A DNA stretch of 64,000 nucleotides, from NCBI RefSeq assembly GCF_000321045.1, contig NZ_HE578946.1:520986-584985 (forward strand), given 5' to 3'. The notes beneath the pieces were generated by a model. It saw nothing but the letters and a program-made list of their open reading frames with translations, was not told the DNA's origin and did not search any database. Origin of the DNA: Phytobacter massiliensis JC163 (GTDB lineage: Bacteria; Pseudomonadota; Gammaproteobacteria; Enterobacterales; Enterobacteriaceae). Shown here piece by piece: positions 13,406-21,379 of this stretch (its first letter is position 1; the number at the start of each line of letters is the position of its first letter). A program made the translations under genes and the position numbers.

Positions 13406-13427
13406 CGAAGGGCGCAGGATCCCTTCG
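13406..13427 (+). other. Hairpin in the permease-queE intergenic region
   Basis: CGAAGGG and CCCTTCG pair across an 8-base loop about 45 bp before queE. A TAATAAT stretch just downstream could be a queE -10 element, but no clear -35 is visible. The rest of the 13220-13472 interval holds no gene that I can support. Confidence 0.3.
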
Positions 13428-13472
13428 GCGAACTGTGTAATAATTACGGTTTACCCCTTATCAGAGTTGACT

Positions 13473-14144
13473 ATGCAGTACCCGATAAATGAGATGTTCC
13501 AGACCCTGCAAGGCGAGGGTTACTTTACCGGCGTTCCCGCTATCTTTATTCGTTTACAGGGATGCCCGGTGGGTTGCGCCTGGTGCGACACCAAACACAC
13601 CTGGGATAAGCTTGAAGATCGGGAGATCTCCCTTTACAGCGTGCTGGCGAAGACCAAAGAGAGCGATAAATGGGGCGCGGCAAGCAGCGAAGAGCTGTTG
13701 GCGATTATTGAGCGCCAGGGCTGGACGGCCCGTCATGTGGTGATAACCGGCGGCGAGCCGTGCATTCACGACCTGATTCCGCTGACGCACCTGCTGGCGA
13801 AGCATGGCTTTAGCTGCCAGATAGAGACCAGCGGCACCCATGAGATTCGTACCTCCCACGCCACGTGGGTTACCGTCTCGCCGAAGGTCAATATGCGCGG
13901 CGGATACGATATTCTCCAGCAGGCGCTGGAGCGTGCGGATGAAATCAAACATCCGGTCGGGCGCACCCGCGATATCGAAGCCCTGGATGAACTGCTGGCG
14001 AAGCTTACCGACGACAAACATCGCGTCATCTCCCTGCAGCCCATCAGCCAGAAAGAAGATGCCACGCGCTTATGCATTGAAACCTGCATCGCCCGCAACT
14101 GGCGCTTTTCCATGCAGACCCATAAATACCTGAATATTGCCTGA
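13473..14144 (+). CDS. queE: QueE, 7-carboxy-7-deazaguanine synthase
   Basis: 223 residues, identical in length to E. coli QueE. This radical-SAM enzyme converts 6-carboxytetrahydropterin to 7-carboxy-7-deazaguanine in the preQ0/queuosine pathway. The 4Fe-4S binding pattern CPVGCAWC (Cys31, Cys35, Cys38) is intact, with ITGGEP near 91. An in-frame TTG lies six bases upstream, but ATG 13473 fits the family start MQYPINEMFQTLQGEG. A terminator follows at once, then CRISPR1. The next enzyme of the pathway upstream, QueD, lies on the other side of CRISPR1. Confidence 0.97.
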   Translation: MQYPINEMFQTLQGEGYFTGVPAIFIRLQGCPVGCAWCDTKHTWDKLEDREISLYSVLAKTKESDKWGAASSEELLAIIERQGWTARHVVITGGEPCIHDLIPLTHLLAKHGFSCQIETSGTHEIRTSHATWVTVSPKVNMRGGYDILQQALERADEIKHPVGRTRDIEALDELLAKLTDDKHRVISLQPISQKEDATRLCIETCIARNWRFSMQTHKYLNIA

Positions 14145-14166
14145 CGGCTGGCTCAGGCAAACATAT

Positions 14167-14197
14167 AACGCCCGGCGTAACAAACCGGGCGTTTTTT
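14167..14197 (+). terminator. Rho-independent terminator of queE
   Basis: AACGCCCGG and CCGGGCGTT form a 9-bp stem followed by a run of Ts (14192-14197). Confidence 0.9.
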
Positions 14198-14199
14198 AT

Positions 14200-14368
14200 G
14201 GCGAAATTTGGCGGGTTTTAATTTTGCCTGGTGAAATGCGATACCGCCCGCAGCACTGTTTTAATTATCCTGTAAAATCAACATATTAATGTTCTTTAAT
14301 AACAGGGAAAAGTTGGTAGGATTTTGATGGTGGGAAAAGGTATTTAGATTCAATTAGTTATGTTTAGA
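14200..14368 (+). promoter_or_regulatory. CRISPR1 leader with IHF-like sites
   Basis: AT-rich stretch between the queE terminator and the first repeat. It is clearly homologous to the CRISPR2 leader (shared blocks such as AACAGGGAAAAGTTGGT and GTGAAATGCGATA). ATTCAATTAGTTA at 14348-14360, 9-21 bp before the first repeat, differs by one base from the IHF consensus WATCAANNNNTTR and sits where IHF bends the E. coli leader for spacer integration. A perfect consensus match lies at 14276-14288. New spacers enter at this end. Confidence 0.75.
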
Positions 14369-15497
14369 GTGTTCCCCGCGCGAGCGGGGATAAACCGCCG
14401 AGATGCTGGACTGGCGTAAGCGTACTGAAGTGTTCCCCGCGCGAGCGGGGATAAACCGTTGAACTGTGGGAAGACCCAATGAGCATGTACGTGTTCCCCG
14501 CGCGAGCGGGGATAAACCGAATGCTTTGTGTATTATTTCTGCATTCTGATTGTGTTCCCCGCGCGAGCGGGGATAAACCGAGGATACAGAGATTATCTGG
14601 GTGGCGTTCGGGGTGTTCCCCGCGCGAGCGGGGATAAACCGTAGAGCAGCAGTCTTTGTTAACTCTTCTTCTTGTGTTCCCCGCGCGAGCGGGGATAAAC
14701 CGCTGCGGCTGTTACCAATATTGCTGAGCGCACGGTGTTCCCCGCGCGAGCGGGGATAAACCGCTGCCGGACATCGCCACATACCACGGCGCGTGCGTGT
14801 TCCCCGCGCGAGCGGGGATAAACCGTACGCATTGTGGTTAATGACTGACAAAATTTTGTGTTCCCCGCGCGAGCGGGGATAAACCGGTTTTTAAACCCGA
14901 CCAGGCCATCCTGCATTTGTGTTCCCCGCGCGAGCGGGGATAAACCGGCAGGGCAATTACGCTTTAAAATTACCGATGAGTGTTCCCCGCGCGAGCGGGG
15001 ATAAACCGTTCAGCGTCAGTTTCCATGCCGTAGCTTTCACGTGTTCCCCGCGCGAGCGGGGATAAACCGCAGCCGCGCTGATTATCGCCGAAATTGAACG
15101 CGTGTTCCCCGCGCGAGCGGGGATAAACCGTCACTGAGCCGCGCATTTGTTTTCCTCCGGGGGTGTTCCCCGCGCGAGCGGGGATAAACCGATATGGGCG
15201 GCATCAAAGACATTCTAAAACTCGTGTTCCCCGCGCGAGCGGGGATAAACCGGACGCTACAGCAGCTTTTGTTGCTGCATCCGCGTGTTCCCCGCGCGAG
15301 CGGGGATAAACCGGGTGAGCGCGTAGGTGAAGATATCTGGCTCAGAGTGTTCCCCGCGTGAGCGGGGATAAACCGTTGGCTTTAGCTGCTCTTGATAGCG
15401 AAAAGTCGTGTTCCTCGCGCGAGCGGGGATAAACCGCCGGTTGAGGCGGTGATCGAGATAAAAGAAGAGTGTTCCCCGCGCAAACGGGGATAAACCG
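14369..15497 (+). CRISPR. CRISPR1, type I-E, 19 repeats and 18 spacers
   Basis: 29-nt repeats starting GTGTTCCCCGCGCGAGCGGGG and ending ATAAACCG, with a 61-nt period. Spacers are 32 nt except spacers 7 (14764-14796) and 16 (15314-15346), which are 33 nt. The inner palindrome CCCCGC/GCGGGG closes a GCGA loop, a GNRA tetraloop in the crRNA. Decay is at the right end: repeat 17 has GCGTGAGC, repeat 18 GTGTTCCTCG, and the terminal repeat 19 (15469-15497) GCGCAAACGGGG. Leader and decay agree on left-to-right transcription. The last repeat ends 25 bp from the queD stop. Confidence 0.98.
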
Positions 15498-15522
15498 AAT
15501 ACATTACCAACCCAGCCGCAAC

Positions 15523-15885
15523 CTATTCGCCGCGATAAACACAGCCAGCCGTGCAGGTCTCTTTAATCATCACCGCGCTCAGCAGTGGAACCGCAGGCTT
15601 CACCTGCTCCCAGATCCAGCGGGCCAGCACTTCGCTGGTCGGGTTTTCAAGGCCGGGGATCTCGTTTAAATAGTAATGATCGAGCCGATCGTAGGTGGGC
15701 TTAAACGCCGCTTTCAGCTCGGCGAAATCCATAATCCAGCCGGTATGCGGATCTACATCGCCCGTGATTTCCAGGCGCACCATAAATGAATGACCATGAA
15801 GACGACCACATTTATGGCCTGCGGGAACGTGCGGAAGGTGGTGGGCGGCTTCAAACATGAAGTCTTTGAATAAGGTGGTAGACAT
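15523..15885 (-). CDS. queD: QueD, 6-carboxy-5,6,7,8-tetrahydropterin synthase
   Basis: 120 residues (E. coli 121). It converts dihydroneopterin triphosphate to 6-carboxytetrahydropterin, the substrate of QueE. The fold's zinc site and catalytic residues are visible: the His pair at 15-16, Cys26 in [12 protein letters not shown], and His30 and His32, followed by MDFAELK and LDHYYLN. It is divergent from cysJ and is separated from queE only by CRISPR1. Confidence 0.96.
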   Translation of the reverse strand: MSTTLFKDFMFEAAHHLPHVPAGHKCGRLHGHSFMVRLEITGDVDPHTGWIMDFAELKAAFKPTYDRLDHYYLNEIPGLENPTSEVLARWIWEQVKPAVPLLSAVMIKETCTAGCVYRGE

Positions 15886-16198
15886 ACTTGGCTCTCTGGC
15901 TTAAAAAACCGCCGCATGGTAGCCGAAATGACCTTTTTTAGCATTAACTAAAACCGCCAAAAGCGTCAAGCCTGCCGAAAACACCACGGGTGATAGCGTT
16001 TCCCTCTATAATTCAGCTGGTTAGTTAAACACTTTTACTGTTAAAAACTATAAATAAAACAGGTTAGTCCGTTTAGTTATTAATTATTTCCAACCTTTCT
16101 TTAATTGTTATTATCCACACCGTTAACCTACCCTTCTTTTCTGTTTTCCGGCGCTGACAGGGCGCGAAACAGCTTTGCTTACTGGAACATAACGACGC
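15886..16198. promoter_or_regulatory. queD-cysJ divergent regulatory region
   Basis: 313 bp without a gene. It contains AT-rich stretches around 16010-16110 (TTAGTTAAACAC, TTAGTCCGTTTAGTTATTAA) of the kind bound by CysB upstream of cys operons in enterobacteria. CysB control, with activation under sulfur limitation, is expected for cysJIH by family knowledge; the exact promoter was not resolved. Confidence 0.5.
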
Positions 16199-18007
16199 AT
16201 GACGACTCAGGCACCACCTTCCGCTTTGCTTCCGCTGAACCCGGAGCAAATGGCGCGCCTTCAGGCGGCCACCACTGACTTAACGCCCACGCAGCTTGCC
16301 TGGGTTTCCGGCTATTTCTGGGGCGTGCTTAACCAGCAGCCAGGCGCAGTAGCAGCCGCTACGCCTGCGCCTGCGGTTGAAACGCCAGCCATTACGCTGA
16401 TTTCCGCCTCACAAACCGGCAACGCGCGCCGCGTCGCAGAAGCGTTGCGCGATGATTTACTGGCGGCGAAACTCAACGTCAATCTGGTTAACGCGGGCGA
16501 CTATAAATTCAAACAGATCGCCAACGAAAAACTGCTGGTCGTGGTGGCCTCGACCCAGGGGGAAGGGGAGCCGCCGGAAGAAGCCGTTGCGTTACATAAA
16601 TTCCTGTTCTCTAAAAAAGCGCCGAAGCTTAACGGCGCCGCCTTTGCCGTTTTCGGCCTGGGCGATACTTCTTATGAATTTTTCTGCCAGTGCGGGAAAG
16701 ATTTCGACAGCAAGCTGGCGGAACTGGGGGCAGAACGCCTGCTCGATCGCGTGGATGCGGACGTTGAATATCAGCCTGCCGCGGCCGAATGGCGCGCCAG
16801 GGTGGTTGAGGTACTGAAATCTCGCGTCCCGCAGGAGACGCCCGCGCAGGCTGCCGTTACCGCAAGCGGCGCGGTGAACGAAGTCTTCTCCAGCCCCTAT
16901 ACCAAAGAAGAGCCTCTCACCGCCACGCTGTCGGTGAACCAGAAAATTACCGGCCGCAACTCGGAAAAAGACGTTCGTCATATTGAAATCGATCTGGGCG
17001 ACTCCGGGCTGCGTTACCAGCCGGGCGACGCGCTGGGCGTCTGGTATCAGAACGACCCGGCCCTGGTCAAAGAGCTGGTTGAACTGCTGTGGCTGAAAGG
17101 CGACGAGCAGGTGAGCGTCGATGGAAAAACGCTGCCGCTGGCTGAAGCGCTGCAGTGGCATTTTGAACTGACCGTCAACACCGCCAACATTGTCGAGAAC
17201 TACGCCACCCTGACCCGTAACGAAACGCTGCTGCCACTGGTTGGCGATAAAGCAAAGCTCCAGCACTATGCGGCGACCACCCCCATTGTAGACATGGTAC
17301 GTTTCGCTCCGGCGCAGCTGGATGCGCAGGCGCTGACGGGCTTGCTGCGCCCGCTGACGCCGCGTCTCTACTCTATTGCGTCGGCTCAGGCGGAAGTGGA
17401 AAGTGAAGTGCACGTGACGGTTGGCGTGGTACGTTACGACGTAGAGGGGCGCGCGCGGGCTGGCGGGGCTTCCAGTTTCCTGGCCGACCGCGTCGAAGAA
17501 GATGGCGAGGTACGCATCTTTATCGAACATAACGATAACTTCCGCCTGCCGCAGAACCCGGAAACGCCGGTCATTATGATTGGCCCTGGCACCGGCATCG
17601 CGCCGTTTCGCGCGTTTATGCAGCAGCGTGCCGCCGAAGAGGCGCCTGGCAAAAACTGGCTCTTTTTTGGTAACCCGCACTTCACCGAAGATTTCCTCTA
17701 CCAGGTGGAGTGGCAGCGCTACGTGAAAGAGGGCGTGCTGAGCCGCATCGATCTGGCCTGGTCACGCGATCAAAAAGAAAAAGTCTACGTACAAGACAAA
17801 CTGCGCCAGCAGGGCGCGGAGCTGTGGCGCTGGATTAATGACGGCGCGCATATTTATGTCTGCGGCGACGCCACTCGCATGGCGAGAGACGTTGAGCAGG
17901 CTTTACTGGACGTGATTGCCGAATTTGGCGGGATGGATGCCGAAGCGGCGGACGAATTTTTAAGTGAGCTGCGCGTTGAGCGCCGTTATCAGCGAGATGT
18001 CTACTAA
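16199..18007 (+). CDS. cysJ: CysJ, sulfite reductase flavoprotein (alpha) subunit
   Basis: 602 residues (E. coli 599). It passes electrons from NADPH through FAD and FMN to CysI. The N-terminal flavodoxin domain (from about 64) has [15 protein letters not shown] for FMN phosphate; the FAD domain has RLYSIAS; the NADP-binding part has [13 protein letters not shown] and ends with the aromatic residue Tyr, RYQRDVY. The stop overlaps the cysI start (TAATGA), so the two are translationally coupled in the cysJIH operon of assimilatory sulfate reduction. Confidence 0.98.
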   Translation: MTTQAPPSALLPLNPEQMARLQAATTDLTPTQLAWVSGYFWGVLNQQPGAVAAATPAPAVETPAITLISASQTGNARRVAEALRDDLLAAKLNVNLVNAGDYKFKQIANEKLLVVVASTQGEGEPPEEAVALHKFLFSKKAPKLNGAAFAVFGLGDTSYEFFCQCGKDFDSKLAELGAERLLDRVDADVEYQPAAAEWRARVVEVLKSRVPQETPAQAAVTASGAVNEVFSSPYTKEEPLTATLSVNQKITGRNSEKDVRHIEIDLGDSGLRYQPGDALGVWYQNDPALVKELVELLWLKGDEQVSVDGKTLPLAEALQWHFELTVNTANIVENYATLTRNETLLPLVGDKAKLQHYAATTPIVDMVRFAPAQLDAQALTGLLRPLTPRLYSIASAQAEVESEVHVTVGVVRYDVEGRARAGGASSFLADRVEEDGEVRIFIEHNDNFRLPQNPETPVIMIGPGTGIAPFRAFMQQRAAEEAPGKNWLFFGNPHFTEDFLYQVEWQRYVKEGVLSRIDLAWSRDQKEKVYVQDKLRQQGAELWRWINDGAHIYVCGDATRMARDVEQALLDVIAEFGGMDAEAADEFLSELRVERRYQRDVY

Positions 18008-19719
18008 TGAGCGAAAAATATCCAGGCCCACTGGTGGTCGAAGGTAAACTGGCCGACGCTGAACGTATGAAGGCCGAGAGCAACTATCTGCGCGGCACCA
18101 TTGCGGAAGATTTAAACGACGGCCTGACCGGCGGTTTTCGGGGCGACAACTTCCTGCTGATCCGTTTTCACGGTATGTATCAGCAGGACGATCGTGATAT
18201 TCGCGCCGAGCGCGCCGAACAGAAGCTGGAGCCGCGTCACGCCATGATGCTGCGTTGCCGCCTGCCGGGCGGCATTATCACGCCGAAGCAGTGGCTCTCT
18301 ATCGACAAGTTCGCCGCCGATAAAACCCTTTACGGCAGCATCCGTCTGACCAACCGCCAGACTTTCCAGTTTCACGGCATTCTGAAAAAGAATGTCAAAC
18401 CGGCGCATCAGATGCTGCACGAGGTGGGGCTTGACGCCCTGGCGACGGCCAACGATATGAACCGTAACGTGCTGTGCACCTCTAACCCGGTGGAGTCTGA
18501 GCTGCACGCCGAAGCGTACGAGTGGGCGAAGAAGATCTCTGAGCATCTGCTGCCGCGCACCCGCGCCTATGCCGAGATCTGGCATGACGCGGAGAAAGTC
18601 GCTACCACCGATGAAGAGCCGATCCTCGGGAAGACCTACCTGCCGCGTAAATTTAAAACCACGGTGGTGATTCCGCCGCAGAACGACGTGGATCTGCACG
18701 CTAACGACATGAACTTTGTCGCCGTGGCGGAACACGGCAGGCTGGTGGGCTTCAACCTGCTGGTGGGCGGCGGTCTCTCTATCGAACATGGCAACAAGAA
18801 AACCTATGCCCGCACTGCCACCGAGTTTGGCTATCTGCCGCTGGCGCACACGCTGGCGGTGGCGGAGGCGGTGGTAACGACCCAGCGCGACTGGGGCAAC
18901 CGTACCGATCGTAAAAACGCCAAAACCAAATACACCCTTGAGCGCGTTGGCCCCGAGACGTTTAAAGCCGAAGTGGAACGCCGCGCGGGTATTACATTCG
19001 AACCGATTCGTCCCTATGAGTTCACTGGCCGCGGCGATCGCATTGGCTGGGTGAAAGGGATCGATAATAAATGGCATCTGACGCTGTTTATTGAAAACGG
19101 GCGGATCCTGGATTTCCCCGATCGTCCTCTGAAAACCGGCCTGCTGGAGATCGCGAAGATCCACCAGGGAGATTTCCGTCTGACGGCAAATCAGAACCTG
19201 ATTATTGCTGGCGTGCCGGAGAGCCAGAAAGCGGAAATCGAGCAGCTGGCGCGCAGTCACGGATTGATGGCGGCGGTAAAACCGCAGCGGGAAAACTCGA
19301 TGGCCTGCGTGTCATTCCCCACCTGTCCGCTGGCGATGGCCGAAGCCGAGCGCTTCCTGCCCTCGTTCGTCGATAAAGTGGAGGCGGTGATGGAGAAGCA
19401 CAGCGTTGGCGATGAGCATATTGTTCTGCGCGTCACCGGCTGCCCGAACGGCTGTGGCCGCGCGCTGCTGGCGGAAGTGGGCCTGGTGGGCAAAGCGCCG
19501 GGACGCTATAACCTGCATCTGGGCGGCAACCGGATGGGCACGCGCATCCCCAGAATGTTCAAAGAGAACATTACCGAGCCGGAGATTATCGCCACGCTGG
19601 ATGAACTGATTGGCCGCTGGGCAACCGAACGAAACGCAGGCGAAGGTTTCGGCGACTTTACTGTCCGCACCGGCGTTATTCGCCCGGTGCTCGACCCGGC
19701 CAGAGATTTCTGGGAATAA
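18007..19719 (+). CDS. cysI: CysI, sulfite reductase hemoprotein (beta) subunit
   Basis: 570 residues, as in E. coli. It reduces sulfite to sulfide by six electrons using siroheme and a 4Fe-4S cluster. The cluster cysteines are in [16 protein letters not shown] (near 434-440) and [17 protein letters not shown] (near 479-483); the siroheme-binding basic stretch [11 protein letters not shown] is near 118. The siroheme it needs can be supplied by the CysG encoded at 40908 in this same window. It overlaps cysJ by 1 bp. Confidence 0.98.
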   Translation: MSEKYPGPLVVEGKLADAERMKAESNYLRGTIAEDLNDGLTGGFRGDNFLLIRFHGMYQQDDRDIRAERAEQKLEPRHAMMLRCRLPGGIITPKQWLSIDKFAADKTLYGSIRLTNRQTFQFHGILKKNVKPAHQMLHEVGLDALATANDMNRNVLCTSNPVESELHAEAYEWAKKISEHLLPRTRAYAEIWHDAEKVATTDEEPILGKTYLPRKFKTTVVIPPQNDVDLHANDMNFVAVAEHGRLVGFNLLVGGGLSIEHGNKKTYARTATEFGYLPLAHTLAVAEAVVTTQRDWGNRTDRKNAKTKYTLERVGPETFKAEVERRAGITFEPIRPYEFTGRGDRIGWVKGIDNKWHLTLFIENGRILDFPDRPLKTGLLEIAKIHQGDFRLTANQNLIIAGVPESQKAEIEQLARSHGLMAAVKPQRENSMACVSFPTCPLAMAEAERFLPSFVDKVEAVMEKHSVGDEHIVLRVTGCPNGCGRALLAEVGLVGKAPGRYNLHLGGNRMGTRIPRMFKENITEPEIIATLDELIGRWATERNAGEGFGDFTVRTGVIRPVLDPARDFWE

Positions 19720-19726
19720 CGTCAGC

Positions 19727-19760
19727 CTTCCCTTTCTCTCATTGCTGAGAGAGGGGGAAG
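19727..19760 (+). other. cysI-cysH intergenic hairpin
   Basis: CTTCCC...TCTCTCA and TGAGAGA...GGGAAG pair around TTGC in the 59-bp gap. No U-tract follows, so an RNA-stability or processing role is more likely than termination. Confidence 0.4.
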
Positions 19761-19778
19761 AACAAACGAGAGGTTACT

Positions 19779-20513
19779 ATGTCCGTACTCAATCTGACCG
19801 CCCTGAACAGCCTGAACAAAGAGGAACGTGCGCAGGCGCTGGCGGAGACGAACGCGCAGCTGGAAGCGCAAACCGCCGAACAGCGTGTTGCCTGGGCGCT
19901 GGAAAACCTGCCGGGAGAGTATGTGCTCTCTTCGAGCTTCGGCATTCAGGCGGCAGTGAGCCTTCATCTGGTCAATCAGGTTCATCCCAACATCCCGGTG
20001 ATTCTGACCGATACCGGGTATCTGTTCCCGGAGACCTACCAGTTTATTGATGAGCTGACGGACAAGCTCAAGCTGAACCTGCAAATTTACCGCGCCGCGC
20101 AAAGCCCCGCCTGGCAGGAGGCCCGCTACGGCAAACTGTGGGAGCAGGGCGTTGAAGGTATCGAGAAGTACAACGATATCAACAAAGTAGAGCCCATGAA
20201 CCGGGCGCTGAAAGAGCTTGGCGCGCAGACCTGGTTTGCCGGCCTGCGCCGGGAGCAGTCGGGCAGCCGTGCTAACCTGCCGGTGCTTGGCATCCAGCGC
20301 GGTGTCTTCAAGGTGCTGCCGATCATCGACTGGGACAACCGCACGGTTTACCAGTACCTGCAAAAGCACGGCCTGAAATACCACCCGCTGTGGGACCAGG
20401 GTTACCTCTCCGTTGGCGATACCCATACCACGCGCAAGTGGGAACCGGGCATGTCAGAAGAAGAGACCCGCTTCTTCGGCCTTAAACGCGAGTGCGGGCT
20501 GCACGAAGGGTAA
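19779..20513 (+). CDS. cysH: CysH, phosphoadenosine phosphosulfate (PAPS) reductase
   Basis: 244 residues, as in E. coli. It reduces PAPS to sulfite with thioredoxin. The PP-loop-like [11 protein letters not shown] is near 48-58 and the catalytic Cys239 is in the C-terminal ECGLHEG. The lack of the extra Cys pairs that bind 4Fe-4S in APS reductases fits PAPS use. Third gene of cysJIH, followed by a strong terminator and the CRISPR2 leader. Confidence 0.98.
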   Translation: MSVLNLTALNSLNKEERAQALAETNAQLEAQTAEQRVAWALENLPGEYVLSSSFGIQAAVSLHLVNQVHPNIPVILTDTGYLFPETYQFIDELTDKLKLNLQIYRAAQSPAWQEARYGKLWEQGVEGIEKYNDINKVEPMNRALKELGAQTWFAGLRREQSGSRANLPVLGIQRGVFKVLPIIDWDNRTVYQYLQKHGLKYHPLWDQGYLSVGDTHTTRKWEPGMSEEETRFFGLKRECGLHEG

Positions 20514-20536
20514 GTTTTTAATCAGGTTGAAACCGG

Positions 20537-20565
20537 ACGCCTGGGCTAACGCCCGGGCGTTTTTT
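20537..20565 (+). terminator. Rho-independent terminator of cysJIH
   Basis: ACGCCTGGGC and GCCCGGGCGT pair (one G-U) around TAAC, followed by six Ts. Confidence 0.9.
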
Positions 20566-20734
20566 ATTTCAAAAGTGAAAAAGCAAAAAGCTTTGGTGAA
20601 ATGCGATATCGTCCGCAGCGCTATTTTACTTTTTCCGTAAAATCAAAGAATTAGTGTTCTTTAAAAAACAGGGAAAAGTTGGTGGAATTTTGAGGGTGGA
20701 AAAAGGGATGTAGATTCAATATGTTATGCTTAGA
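20566..20734 (+). promoter_or_regulatory. CRISPR2 leader
   Basis: About 170 bp that align with the CRISPR1 leader over most of their length, including GTGTTCTTTAA, AACAGGGAAAAGTTGGT and the junction-proximal ATTCAATATGTTA (20714-20726), one mismatch from the IHF consensus and at the same distance from the first repeat. Like CRISPR1, it starts right after a terminator of a plus-strand gene. Confidence 0.75.
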
Positions 20735-21375
20735 GTGTTCCCCGCGCGAGCGGGGATAAACCGGCTTCGAACGATTTAATAATCGCAATGCCGTGGTGTT
20801 CCCCGCGCGAGCGGGGATAAACCGTGTATCCGCATCAGGCCATGTACCAGAGGAAGGTGTTCCCCGCGCGAGCGGGGATAAACCGTTAACGAGGCGACGG
20901 CAGTGTCGGTAACCGGCGTGTTCCCCGCGCGAGCGGGGATAAACCGCAAACCATGTGGCTTCTCCGACCGGGGCGGAGGTGTTCCCCGCGCGAGCGGGGA
21001 TAAACCGCCGTCGTTGGTTTCGACTAACTCCGCTCCTGGCGTGTTCCCCGCGCGAGCGGGGATAAACCGTGAGGCCAGTAGATTTCTCATGAACAGTAAA
21101 AGTGTTCCCCGCGCGAGCGGGGATAAACCGCGCCGCCTGCCGTCTAAGTTAGAGGCTGATTTGTGTTCCCCGCGCGAGCGGGGATAAACCGAACCTTGAT
21201 TTGGTTTGTTTTGAGGCGTAATTGTGTTCCCCCGCGCGAGCGGGGATAAACCGTGAACAGTGCGGCGTTTCGCGAGTTTGCCTGGGTGTTCCCCGCGCGA
21301 GCGGGGATAGACCGGATCGGGTGGTACCGGTGGGCCATGAGGCGCAGTTTTCCCCGCGCCAGCGGGGATGGCCAC
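20735..21375 (+). CRISPR. CRISPR2, type I-E, 11 repeats and 10 spacers
   Basis: Same repeat variant as CRISPR1 (GCGCGAGC core). Spacers are 32 nt except spacer 5, which is 33 nt (21008-21040). Repeat 9 (21224-21253) is 30 nt long through an extra C; repeat 10 ends GATAGACCG; terminal repeat 11 (21347-21375) reads GTTTTCCCCGCGCCAGCGGGG then GATGGCCAC, so it carries the CGCCAG core of CRISPR3. The array ends 4 bp from the cas3 stop codon, and cas3 is convergent with it. Confidence 0.97.
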
Positions 21376-21379
21376 TGAA

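Noticed and set aside
14354-14916. Open frames across CRISPR1 on the minus strand with repeating peptides such as RFIPARAGNT and VYPRSRGEH
   Set aside because: They are translations of the CRISPR repeats; the 61-nt period gives a rotating set of peptides and no ribosome-binding site is present. The same holds for frames at 20776-21375 and 30241-30492.
16592-19260. Long minus-strand frames opposite cysJ (362 residues) and cysI (382 residues)
   Set aside because: Shadow frames of the conserved cysJI genes.
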